DNA of 64,000 bases. Origin: Gordonia westfalica (GTDB lineage: Bacteria > Actinomycetota > Actinomycetes > Mycobacteriales > Mycobacteriaceae). Below are positions 27,021 through 34,635 of the stretch, in pieces (position 1 is the stretch's first letter; each line of letters starts with the position of its first letter). Below the pieces are notes generated by a model. The model ran no database searches and was not told where the DNA came from. It saw only the letters and a program-made list of their open reading frames with translations. The stretch spans positions 372,001 to 436,000 of the forward strand of contig NZ_FNLM01000034.1 of the NCBI RefSeq assembly GCF_900105725.1, written 5' to 3'. A program made the position numbers and the translations under genes.

Positions 27021-27290
27021 GGGGCCCAGCCCCCGGTGCGGCCGGCAGGGGGTGCACGGCCCGGTGCGGGCCCGTCGGCTCCGTTTGATCTTGGACCCGG
27101 AAGCCGGGCACAACGTCATACGGATAGTCGCACGCTCGATCGGTCGGCGCTGGTGTCGCCTGATCGGCAGACGTGACGGATGGTTACGGTGCCGTATGGG
27201 TCGGGTTCGTCGGGAATCCGCGAGAAGTAGGTCACAAAATTGCGGATCCCCCACTCGACCTGGCGAGACGCAGAGGATATGCTGACTTAC

Positions 27291-27335
27291 GTCCGATGAA
27301 CCGGTCAGACCCCCGACCCGACCGGTTCATCGGAC
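27291..27335 (+). terminator. Terminator-like hairpin in the Nit1C leader
   Basis: Perfect 16-bp arms GTCCGATGAACCGGTC (27291-27306) and its complement (27320-27335) enclose a 13-nt loop and are followed by ATTTTATTT. No plus-strand gene ends just before it, so it either ends leader transcription before nitB (attenuation) or blocks stray transcription into the operon. Confidence 0.6.
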
Positions 27336-27435
27336 ATTTTATTTGCCGGGCCCGCCCGCTGTCCTGTCGAACGGCCGAGGCTTCAGCTCCGACGGACGTC
27401 GTGTTACGCCAACCGGCGATCCATTTATTCCAGCG

Positions 27436-27451
27436 GTAACCACCCGGTAAT
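27436..27451. promoter_or_regulatory. Putative GlnR box upstream of Nit1C
   Basis: GTAAC-CACCCG-GTAAT matches the GTnAC-n6-GTnAC/T (AC-n9-AC/AT) pattern known for actinobacterial GlnR sites. It lies 150 bp before the GTG of the MSMEG_0572-family gene, whose relatives are nitrogen-starvation induced. It was identified by eye only. Confidence 0.45.
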
Positions 27452-27600
27452 AGTCGACCGGTGAACTGGTTCTCGTAGCGTTCAGCTACTCGATGAGATC
27501 GAAGTCTTCCGATCTGCCGCTCTTGGGCAATGATGCCCGACCCGCTTTCCTCACACGCCGAGCCGCCAGGCGCCGTCGTCTCGCCATTCCAGGAGTCCTT

Positions 27601-28125
27601 GTGCCCTCTTTCGACGAATCCATCACCGAGAACATCGCCGCTTCGCTCGCGGAGATCCCGCACCCCTCGCTGCCCAAGGGGTCCAACATCTATGGCGGCA
27701 CCAAGATCTTCCCGGACTACCAGGCCGAGGACGGCGAAACGTACTTCACCCTGGTGCATGGCATCGCTCACGAATCGTCGGTGTCCTTCGTCGCGGTACT
27801 GCAGGCGACCCGCGCACTGCGCAAAGGTTTCGAATCGGCCATGTACTTCTACGGCCCGGGTGCCATCAATTGCCTTGCCACACGCGGTTTTCCGACGACA
27901 GGCGACTCCGGTTTCCCCGGTGAGCAGAACATCAACAACGCGCTCGAGACCTTCATCTCCGAAGGCGGCACCGTGTTCTGCTGCCGCTTCGGTCTCGCGC
28001 TGCACGGCGGCCGCGAGGAAGACTTGATCGAGGGCGTCATCCCGGCGCACCCGCTCGACGTCCAGGACGCCATCATCCACTACGCCCGCAAGGGCGCGAT
28101 CATCAACTCGACCTACATGGTCTAA
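27601..28125 (+). CDS. nitB: MSMEG_0572-family nitrogen starvation response protein (Nit1C NitB)
   Basis: A 174-aa protein starting at GTG 27601 behind AGGAG. The family is recognised from PHPSLPKGSNIYGGTKIFPD, the Cys-containing GPGAINCLATRGFP and the C-terminal HYARKGAIINSTYMV. It is a conserved member of the Nit1C cluster, which supports growth on cyanide or nitriles as nitrogen source in several bacteria; its biochemical role is unknown. First gene of the operon, 41 bp before the nitrilase. Confidence 0.88.
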   Translation: MPSFDESITENIAASLAEIPHPSLPKGSNIYGGTKIFPDYQAEDGETYFTLVHGIAHESSVSFVAVLQATRALRKGFESAMYFYGPGAINCLATRGFPTTGDSGFPGEQNINNALETFISEGGTVFCCRFGLALHGGREEDLIEGVIPAHPLDVQDAIIHYARKGAIINSTYMV

Positions 28126-28166
28126 GCGAGACAACACTTTCCGCATCACCGACCCTGGGACATCCT

Positions 28167-29066
28167 ATGACCACCATCGGATCCGTCGCGGCGAACTTCA
28201 CCCGCGATCTCGAACAGAACTACGCGACAATCGAACAGTACGTCGTCGAGGCGCGGGCCCGCGGCGTCGACTTCCTGGTCTTCCCGGAGGCGGCGATCGG
28301 CGGATACCTGTCGTCGCTGGGCAACCACGGCGACACCCGTAAGAACAGTGCACGGTCGCTGCCACCGGCGATCTCCCTCGATGGACCCGAAATCGCGCGG
28401 GTGCAGTCCATCGTCGGAGATCTGGTGGTGGCGATCGGGTTCTGTGAACTCGGCGAGGACGGCGAGACCCGCTACAACGCGGCCGCCGTTCTCGATGGCC
28501 ACCGGATCTACGGCAGTTACCGGAAGGTCCACCAACCGCTCGGCGAGAACATGTCGTACTCGTCGGGCGAGGGATACGGCGTCTTCGACACCCCGATCGG
28601 ACGTGTCGGACTCCAAATCTGTTACGACAAGGCGTTTCCCGAGGCCGCCCGCATCATGGCTCTCAAGGGTGCCGAGATCATCGCCAGCCTGTCGGCCTGG
28701 CCGGCCGCACGCACCGCCACCGCCGAGAACCTCCAAGAGGACCGGTGGACCTACCGGTTCAACCTCTTCGACGCCGCTCGCGCCCTGGAGAACCAGGTGT
28801 TCTGGGTGGCGTCGAACCAGAGCGGGACCTTCGGGTCGCTGCGGTATGTGGGCAACGCCAAGATCGTCGACCCGGGCGGCAACATCCTCGACACCACGCT
28901 TCTGGGCAGCGGACTCGCGGTCGCCGAGGTGGACATCTGCGAGAGCTTCACCGCGATGCGTGCCGGCATGTTCCATCTGCGGGACCGCCGACCGGAGGTG
29001 TACGGCCTGCTAACCGATCCGGAGAACGCCGACGACCTCGCCTGGCGGGACCTCGCTCATGCCTGA
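28167..29066 (+). CDS. nitC: Nit1C nitrilase (Nit6803-type)
   Basis: A 299-aa carbon-nitrogen hydrolase with an intact Glu-Lys-Cys triad: FPEAAIGGY, SYRKVHQPLGE and LQICYDKAFPE. Nitrilases of this clade hydrolyse nitriles, and the Nit1C member is needed for cyanide assimilation in Pseudomonas; the products are ammonia and a carboxylate. Length is typical, and filament-forming nitrilases have a similar core. Its stop overlaps the next gene by 8 bp. Confidence 0.92.
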   Translation: MTTIGSVAANFTRDLEQNYATIEQYVVEARARGVDFLVFPEAAIGGYLSSLGNHGDTRKNSARSLPPAISLDGPEIARVQSIVGDLVVAIGFCELGEDGETRYNAAAVLDGHRIYGSYRKVHQPLGENMSYSSGEGYGVFDTPIGRVGLQICYDKAFPEAARIMALKGAEIIASLSAWPAARTATAENLQEDRWTYRFNLFDAARALENQVFWVASNQSGTFGSLRYVGNAKIVDPGGNILDTTLLGSGLAVAEVDICESFTAMRAGMFHLRDRRPEVYGLLTDPENADDLAWRDLAHA

Positions 29067-29589
29067 GATGACCGTCCAGGTGCGGTGGCCCGACGGGCAG
29101 TTCCGCCAGTACTACTCCCCCAGCCTGGTCCTCCACGATCACCTCGCGCCGGGGTCCTACCGCGTCGACGACTTCCGGTCGCGAGCCACCACCGCGCTCG
29201 AAGAAGCGAGCTCACGCGTACGGGCCAAGTACGGCTTCGCGTGCACCTCTGCCGCCGCGTCTGCGGAGGCCATCGCCGGCGACGCTGGGCGACATCCAGA
29301 TTCGGCGGAGGTCGAAGTGGTCTCGATGTACCCGCCGTTGCCGGGCGCGGAGGTTTCGACGCGGGTCGTCGCTTCGCTCCGTCCCGGCTCAACCAGCGGT
29401 GAGAGCGCGGGCGAGTCCTCGCTCCGTCCCGGCTCAACCAGCAGTGAGAGCGCGGGCGAGTCCTCGCTCGGTCCCGGCTCAACCAGCAGTGAGAGCGCGG
29501 GCGAGCCCTCGCTCCGTCCCGGCTCAACCAGCGGAGAGGACAGGAGCGTCGCAGAGTCGGGCGCCATCAGCGGAGGGGAAGACTCATGA
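29059..29589 (+). CDS. nitG: MSMEG_0570-family protein (Nit1C NitG) with repeat-derived tail
   Basis: The first 100 residues (MPEMTVQVRWPDGQFRQYYS, PGSYRVDDF, EVEVVSMYPPLPG) are the small MSMEG_0570 domain, whose family members are usually about 95 aa. The remaining 75 residues are tandem 15-residue units (SLRPGSTSGESAGES) from a 45-bp DNA repeat that stays open in this frame. The stop overlaps the flavoprotein start as ATGA. The tail is predicted to be disordered. The function of the domain is unknown beyond its place in Nit1C. Confidence 0.82.
   Translation: MPEMTVQVRWPDGQFRQYYSPSLVLHDHLAPGSYRVDDFRSRATTALEEASSRVRAKYGFACTSAAASAEAIAGDAGRHPDSAEVEVVSMYPPLPGAEVSTRVVASLRPGSTSGESAGESSLRPGSTSSESAGESSLGPGSTSSESAGEPSLRPGSTSGEDRSVAESGAISGGEDS
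29375..29533. repeat. 45-bp tandem repeat in the nitG 3-prime end
   Basis: Units starting CGCTCCGTCCCGGCTCAACC lie at 29375, 29420, 29465 and 29510 (last one partial), exactly 45 bp apart. They share the CTCAACCAGCG core with the dispersed repeats. A multiple of three keeps the coding frame open. Confidence 0.9.
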
Positions 29590-30872
29590 GCGCGAACACA
29601 TCGGCAGCGCACGTGCCGGTCGTCGTCATCGGCGGCGGACAAGCAGGGCTCTCGGTCAGCTGGTACCTCGGCCAGGCCGGCGTCGAACACCTCGTCGTCG
29701 AAGCCGATACCGCAGTCCATGCGTGGGCCGACAAACGTTGGGACAACTTCACTCTCGTAACGCCCAACTGGCATTGCCGACTACCCGGCTACGCCTACGA
29801 CGGTCCCGATCCGGACGGGTTCATGACACGCGACGAGGTGGTGGCCTGGCTGAAGGGGTGGCTGCAGACTTTCGATCCGCCGCTCGTCGAACACACGCGG
29901 GTGACCCGTCTGCAGCGGCTGGGCGCGGACCGGTTCGAGGTGACCCTCGACGGTCCGGGTGGCGTCAGCACCATGACATGCGATCAGGCGGTGATCGCGA
30001 CCGGAGGCTATCCCCTGCCCGTGATCCCGGCGTTCGCGTCGGCGCTCGACGCCACGGTCCAGCAGATCCACTCCGAGCAGTACTTCAATCCCGAACAGCT
30101 GCCCGAAGGTGCAGTGCTCGTCGTCGGATCTGGACAGTCGGGTACGCAGATCGCCGAAGACCTGCATCTGGCAGGCCGCCAAGTGCATCTGGCCGTCGGC
30201 AATGCTCCGCGGGTCGCCCGGTTCTACCGGGGACGCGACTGCATGACGTGGTTGTCGGACATGGGGCTCTACGACACTCCGACCCAGGAGTTCCCGGGTG
30301 GCCGAGCCGCGCAGGAGAAGACCAACCATTACGTCACCGGCCGCGACGGTGGCCGCGACATCGACCTACGACGCTTCGCCGTCGAGGGCATGCAGCTCTA
30401 CGGAATGCTCACCGACGGCAAGGATTCGACGCTGCGGTTCGCACCGACGCTCACCGATGCGCTGGACAAAGCCGACGCCACCTACAACTCCATCTGCTCC
30501 GACATCGACCGGCACATCGACTCACTCGGGATCGAGGCACCGGAACCCGCTCGGTACGAACCGGTCTGGGCTCCCGGCGAAGATCCTGCCGAACTCGACT
30601 TGGCCGCGGCCGGCGTCACGTCGATCATCTGGGCCATCGGCTACCGACCCGACTACCGGTGGATCGAGGCCAGTGCCTTCGACGGCGGTGGGCGCCCGAT
30701 GCAGACGCGCGGGATCACCGAGGTTCCCGGACTCTGCTTCGTCGGGTTGCCGTGGATGCACACCTGGGGCTCCGGACGCTTCCTCGGGATCGATCGGGAT
30801 GCGCGGTATGTGGCGGAGCACATTGTGGGTGCTCTGGATGAAGGTCGCCCGCGGCTGGCGGCGGCGCAGTAG
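29586..30872 (+). CDS. nitH: MSMEG_0569-family flavin-dependent oxidoreductase (Nit1C NitH)
   Basis: A 428-aa flavoprotein related to group B monooxygenases. The FAD fingerprint is at the N-terminus (VVVIGGGQAGLSVSWYLG), and an NAD(P)H-type Rossmann motif follows near residue 178 (VLVVGSGQSGTQIAEDL). The C-terminal FAD contact IWAIGYRPDYRWIE is typical. It acts in the cytoplasm, probably as an NAD(P)H-dependent oxidase of a cluster intermediate. It is followed by 150 bp with type-A repeats before the radical SAM gene. Confidence 0.9.
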   Translation: MSANTSAAHVPVVVIGGGQAGLSVSWYLGQAGVEHLVVEADTAVHAWADKRWDNFTLVTPNWHCRLPGYAYDGPDPDGFMTRDEVVAWLKGWLQTFDPPLVEHTRVTRLQRLGADRFEVTLDGPGGVSTMTCDQAVIATGGYPLPVIPAFASALDATVQQIHSEQYFNPEQLPEGAVLVVGSGQSGTQIAEDLHLAGRQVHLAVGNAPRVARFYRGRDCMTWLSDMGLYDTPTQEFPGGRAAQEKTNHYVTGRDGGRDIDLRRFAVEGMQLYGMLTDGKDSTLRFAPTLTDALDKADATYNSICSDIDRHIDSLGIEAPEPARYEPVWAPGEDPAELDLAAAGVTSIIWAIGYRPDYRWIEASAFDGGGRPMQTRGITEVPGLCFVGLPWMHTWGSGRFLGIDRDARYVAEHIVGALDEGRPRLAAAQ

Positions 30873-30897
30873 GTGGCTGAGCGGGATGCGGTGGTCG

Positions 30898-30990
30898 CCA
30901 GCCCTTCGAGGCTCGTCGCTGGCGCTCCTCGCACCTCAGGGAGCGAGGGCACGCACCTGAGCACATCAGGGAGCGAGGGCACGCACTCGA
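30898..30990. repeat. Dispersed repeat, type A, between nitH and nitD
   Basis: One full unit (AGCCCTTCGAGGCTCGTCGC then CGCACCTCAGGGAGCG) followed by two short copies ending CATCAGGGAGCGAGGGCACG. It separates two operon genes that are normally adjacent. Confidence 0.85.
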
Positions 30991-31021
30991 GCACATCAAT
31001 TCCTCAAGGAGAGGAGTACCC

Positions 31022-32077
31022 ATGACAGTATCCACACGAGTTGACCTGGCACTGCTCGGGATTCGAGGCGAGCCGCCCGTGCAGCGGACCGGCGGTGCGG
31101 GGCCCAGCGACGACGGCCATCTCATGGTCGACGGCCTGCATGCCGCGATCCCCCGGAACCCGCAGAGTCCGTTCGTCTTCGACGGCGACCGCGTCCTGTA
31201 CGACGGCGTGGACGTCGGCATCGAGGTCGAGGCGATCGGCCGACCCCGCTTCTACGACCTGCAGACCGCCGACGGCGTCAGCTACGAGAAGATCGCCCGC
31301 CTGCACGGCCGCAACGTCCTGGCGACCACGGTGGTGCAGACGTGCATCCGATACGACGAGTCCGAGCGGTGCCGGTTCTGCTCCATTGAGGAGTCGCTGC
31401 GATCGGGATCGACGATCGCGGTGAAGAAGCCCGATCAACTGGCCGAGGTCGCGCGTGCCGCAGTCGAACTCGACGGCATCACCCAGATGGTGATGACCAC
31501 CGGCACGACCAATGGCCGTGATCGCGGGGCCAGGCACCTCGCACGCTGCGTCCGCGCGATCAAGGACGCGGTCCCCAACCTTCCGATCCAGGTCCAGTGC
31601 GAACCGCCCGCCGACCTCGCGGTCCTCACCGAACTGCGCGAGGCCGGCGCGGATGCGATCGGCATCCACGTCGAATCGCTCGACGACGACGTGCGGCGCC
31701 GGTGGATGCCGGGCAAGTCGTCGGTCTCGATGGACGAGTACCGCGCCGCATGGGCGGAAGCGGTGCGCGTGTTCGGGCGCAACCAGGTGTCGACGTATCT
31801 ACTCGTCGGGCTCGGTGAGGACACCGACGAGATGATTGCCGGCGCCAAGGAACTCGCCGACACGGGCGTCTACCCGTTCATCGTGCCGTTCCGTCGTCAC
31901 GCGGGAACGCTCGCCGTGGACGTCGACGATGCGCCCGCACCGGATCCGGCGATCGTGGAGAAGATCAGCCGCGAGGTCGCCGGGCATCTCACCCTCATCG
32001 GGATGTCCGGGGCGGATCAGCGGGCCGGGTGCGCGGCGTGCGGGGCGTGCAGCATCCTGCCGACGGTGGGTGGCTGA
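31022..32077 (+). CDS. nitD: MSMEG_0568-family radical SAM protein (Nit1C NitD)
   Basis: A 351-aa radical SAM enzyme with cluster ligands in CIRYDESERCRFC, a CX8CX2C spacing instead of the standard CX3CX2C. An AdoMet-side motif TTGTTNG follows. A second cysteine set CAACGAC near the C-terminus (CX2CX2C) may hold another Fe-S cluster. ATG 31022 has a strong AAGGAGAGGAG site. It probably acts with the other Nit1C proteins; its reaction is not known. Confidence 0.9.
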   Translation: MTVSTRVDLALLGIRGEPPVQRTGGAGPSDDGHLMVDGLHAAIPRNPQSPFVFDGDRVLYDGVDVGIEVEAIGRPRFYDLQTADGVSYEKIARLHGRNVLATTVVQTCIRYDESERCRFCSIEESLRSGSTIAVKKPDQLAEVARAAVELDGITQMVMTTGTTNGRDRGARHLARCVRAIKDAVPNLPIQVQCEPPADLAVLTELREAGADAIGIHVESLDDDVRRRWMPGKSSVSMDEYRAAWAEAVRVFGRNQVSTYLLVGLGEDTDEMIAGAKELADTGVYPFIVPFRRHAGTLAVDVDDAPAPDPAIVEKISREVAGHLTLIGMSGADQRAGCAACGACSILPTVGG

Positions 32078-32078
32078 G

Positions 32079-33689
32079 ATGGAGGGGTCCTTTCGATACG
32101 CCCCTCCGCAAGCTCCGGGGCTACTCAAGGAGCAGGGACCTTCCGCTCCGCAAGCTCCGGGACTACTCAAGGAGCAGGGACCGCCCGCTCCGCAAGCTCC
32201 GGGACTACTCAAGGAGCAGGGGCCTTCCGCTCCGCAAGCTCCGGGGCTACTCAAGGAGCAGCGGCCGGTTGAGCTGTCGATCCTCGCCGGCCGACGCCGC
32301 GTCGTCGCACGTCCGGATTTCCTCATCACGGTCGCCGACACCGCCGCCGAGCACACCGCTTACCGCGCGATGCGGCATCACGAATTCGTCGATCGGCAGG
32401 GCCTTTTCGCGCATTCCGACCTGGACGACACGGACGACGACCCGCGCACGGTGGTCCTCGTCGCGACCCTCGCGGACGGGACGCTCGCCGGCGGGGTTCG
32501 CGTTGCGCCGGTGCGGTGGGACGGAGCGTCGGACACCGAGGACATCGGTTGGTGGTTCGGTAGCCGACTCGTGGTCGCCGACCCCGGGCACGCGGCCGGG
32601 ATCGGTCCGGCGCTCGTCCGGGCCGCCTGCGCGCACATCGAACAACAGGGCGCACTGCGTTTCGACGCCACCGTGCAGGATCGTTACGCGCGAATGTTCC
32701 AGCGGCTCGGCTGGGAGGACTGCGGCGCGGGCCCGGTGATCGCGGGTCAGGCACATCGCGAGATGCGGTGGGCGATCCATCGCATCCAGCGGACCGTCGA
32801 CGGCACCAAAGCGGTTCTCGCCGGGGCACTTGCGCCATTCGCCGAACAGGATGGCGGGCTCGGGGCGGCGGGTTTCCGCGGCGACGACGGCGTCCCGCTG
32901 CCCGGGACCGACGTGATCGCGGCCTGCGATGCGATCATCCCGTCGATGATCGAACGCGATCCCGAGTGGGCCGGTTGGTGTTCGGTGCTGGTCAACATCA
33001 ACGACCTGTCGGCGATGGGTGCACGGCCGATCGGACTGCTCGACGCCGTCGGTGCCCCCACGACCTCGCATCTCACCCGCATCATCCGCGGTATCTCCGC
33101 CGCGGCACGGGCCTGGCAGACACCGGTTCTCGGCGGTCACACCCAAGTCGGTGTGCCGTCGGCGCTGTCGGTGACGGCGTTGGGCACCACCGGCAGTCCG
33201 CTGCGGGCCGGTGGCGGCGCCGTCGGCGACACCGTGACGCTGCACGCCGACCTCGGCGGGTCCTGGCGGCCCGGTTATCACGACCGTCAGTGGGACTCGA
33301 CGAGTTCGCGCAGCAGCGACGAACTCTGTGCGATGGCAGGTCATCTCGCGAAGGTCGGACCCGCGGCCGCGAAGGATGTGAGCATGGCCGGGATCGCCGG
33401 GACACTCGGCATGCTCGCCGAGGCGTCGGGCACCGGAGCAGAACTCGACGTGACCGCCGTGCCGCGGCCGGACGCGGCGTCGACGGGTGCATGGCTGACC
33501 TGCTTCCCCGGATACGCGATGCTCAGTACGGACCGACCGGGTCGTCGTGCGGATGTACCGGCCCCGAGCACGCTGTCCATCGCGGACTGCGGACGTCTCA
33601 CCGCCGAGCCCGGGGTGCGGTTGCGCTGGCCCGACGGCGCGTCGACCGTCGCGGTGGCCTCCACGGTCACCGGGCTGGGGGCCGCGTGA
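32079..33689 (+). CDS. GNAT acetyltransferase-AIR synthase fusion (MSMEG_0567 type, Nit1C NitE-NitF)
   Basis: A 536-aa protein. Residues 1-65 are 14-residue repeats (APQAPGLLKEQGPS) encoded by a 42-bp tandem repeat. Residues about 70-220 are a GNAT-like domain (VVADPGHAAGIGPALVRAA). The rest is an AIR synthase/PurM-like ATP-binding domain (GDDGVPLPGTDVIAACD, VNINDLSAMGARPIG, GHTQVGVPSALSVTALG). In proteobacterial Nit1C these are two genes, nitE and nitF; actinobacteria carry the fusion. ATG 32079 follows the nitD stop by 1 nt; the original start may have lain after the repeats. Confidence 0.85.
   Translation: MEGSFRYAPPQAPGLLKEQGPSAPQAPGLLKEQGPPAPQAPGLLKEQGPSAPQAPGLLKEQRPVELSILAGRRRVVARPDFLITVADTAAEHTAYRAMRHHEFVDRQGLFAHSDLDDTDDDPRTVVLVATLADGTLAGGVRVAPVRWDGASDTEDIGWWFGSRLVVADPGHAAGIGPALVRAACAHIEQQGALRFDATVQDRYARMFQRLGWEDCGAGPVIAGQAHREMRWAIHRIQRTVDGTKAVLAGALAPFAEQDGGLGAAGFRGDDGVPLPGTDVIAACDAIIPSMIERDPEWAGWCSVLVNINDLSAMGARPIGLLDAVGAPTTSHLTRIIRGISAAARAWQTPVLGGHTQVGVPSALSVTALGTTGSPLRAGGGAVGDTVTLHADLGGSWRPGYHDRQWDSTSSRSSDELCAMAGHLAKVGPAAAKDVSMAGIAGTLGMLAEASGTGAELDVTAVPRPDAASTGAWLTCFPGYAMLSTDRPGRRADVPAPSTLSIADCGRLTAEPGVRLRWPDGASTVAVASTVTGLGAA
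32104..32271. repeat. 42-bp tandem repeat at the 5-prime end of the GNAT-AIR synthase gene
   Basis: Four units beginning CTCCGCAAGCTCCGGG at 32104, 32146, 32188 and 32230, exactly 42 bp apart, each with CTACTCAAGGAGCAG. Each unit holds an AAGGAG that looks like a ribosome binding site. The frame stays open because 42 is divisible by three. Confidence 0.92.
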
Positions 33690-33741
33690 TCGGACCCCGG
33701 CTGACCCCTTCTCCGTACACCCCGGCCAGTACTGTTCGACC

Positions 33742-34635
33742 ATGAGCACTGTCACCCTCGGTGCTCTCGCCGCGCACTTCGGACGCGACGTGGAGCGCGG
33801 TGTGTCCAAGGCCGTCGGCATCGTCGAGGCGGCCGTCCGCGACGGCGTCGGTCTGCTCGTCTTTCCCGACGCGACGCTCGGCGGCTACCTCGGCGACCTG
33901 CGGAATCCCGATCCCGACGAGCTGCCCCCGGCGCTGGATCCGGACGGGCCCGAACTGGCCGCGCTCATCGCCGCCGCGGGCGACACGACGGTCTGCATCG
34001 GCTACACCGAGGCCGACGGTGACCGGCACTACAACACCGCGGTCTGTGTCTCCGGGGACGGGATTCTCGGCACGCACCGCAAGGTCCACCAACCTGCCGG
34101 TGAGTCCCTCGCGTACGCGGCCGGGGACGAGTTCCGCTCCTTCGACACCCCGGTCGGCCGGGTCGGCATGCTCATCGACTACGACAAGACCTTCCCGGAG
34201 TCGGCGCGGACCCTCGCCCTCGACGGTGCGCGGATCATCGCCGCCCTGTCCGCCTGGCCGGCGAGCGTGACCGACCGCGCCGCCCGGTTGCCCGCCGACC
34301 GGCAGTCACGCCTGTTCGACCTGTACGACTGCGCCCGCGCCGCCGAGAACCAGGTGTTCGTCGTGTCGTCGAACCAGACCGGGGTCATGGGCTCGCTGCG
34401 GTTCCTCGGACAGGCGAAGGTCGTCGGACCCGGCGGTGACATCCTCGCCACCACGCGCTCCAAGGGTGGGCTCGCGTCCGCGACGGTCGACGTCGACGCG
34501 GAGATCGACCGCGCGCGTCGCGTGCTGAGCCACCTCGCCGAGCTGCGGCCGGACTCCTATCGAACGGCGTCCTCAGAGGCCGTGACAAGTCCGGCCGGGA
34601 CACCTCGGGCCGGGCCGGTCGCGGACCTATCATGA
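33742..34635 (+). CDS. Nitrilase-fold paralogue lacking catalytic Glu and Cys (MSMEG_0566 position)
   Basis: A 297-aa carbon-nitrogen hydrolase-fold protein clearly related to the NitC gene 5 kb upstream (shared HRKVHQP, FDTPVGRVG, AENQVF and SNQTG/SNQSG patches). The catalytic Cys is Asp (MLIDYDKTFPE versus LQICYDKAFPE) and the catalytic Glu is Asp (FPDATLGGY versus FPEAAIGGY); only the Lys remains. It is therefore probably not a hydrolase but a scaffold or regulator, perhaps in mixed assemblies with NitC. It sits 52 bp after the fusion gene, and its stop overlaps the GT4 start (ATGA). Confidence 0.88.
   Translation: MSTVTLGALAAHFGRDVERGVSKAVGIVEAAVRDGVGLLVFPDATLGGYLGDLRNPDPDELPPALDPDGPELAALIAAAGDTTVCIGYTEADGDRHYNTAVCVSGDGILGTHRKVHQPAGESLAYAAGDEFRSFDTPVGRVGMLIDYDKTFPESARTLALDGARIIAALSAWPASVTDRAARLPADRQSRLFDLYDCARAAENQVFVVSSNQTGVMGSLRFLGQAKVVGPGGDILATTRSKGGLASATVDVDAEIDRARRVLSHLAELRPDSYRTASSEAVTSPAGTPRAGPVADLS

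Larger units (their letters stand above)
27021..27600. promoter_or_regulatory. Leader/promoter region of the Nit1C operon
   Basis: About 580 bp without a gene. It holds a 16-bp-stem hairpin (27291-27335) and a GlnR-like box (27436-27451). The AT-rich pieces around 27330-27345 and 27420-27430 stand out from the GC-rich surroundings. No reliable minus-10/minus-35 pair could be fixed by eye. Confidence 0.5.

Noticed and set aside
29375..32271. Regularly spaced repeats as a CRISPR array
   Set aside because: Units are directly tandem with no unique spacers, keep a coding frame and have no cas genes nearby.
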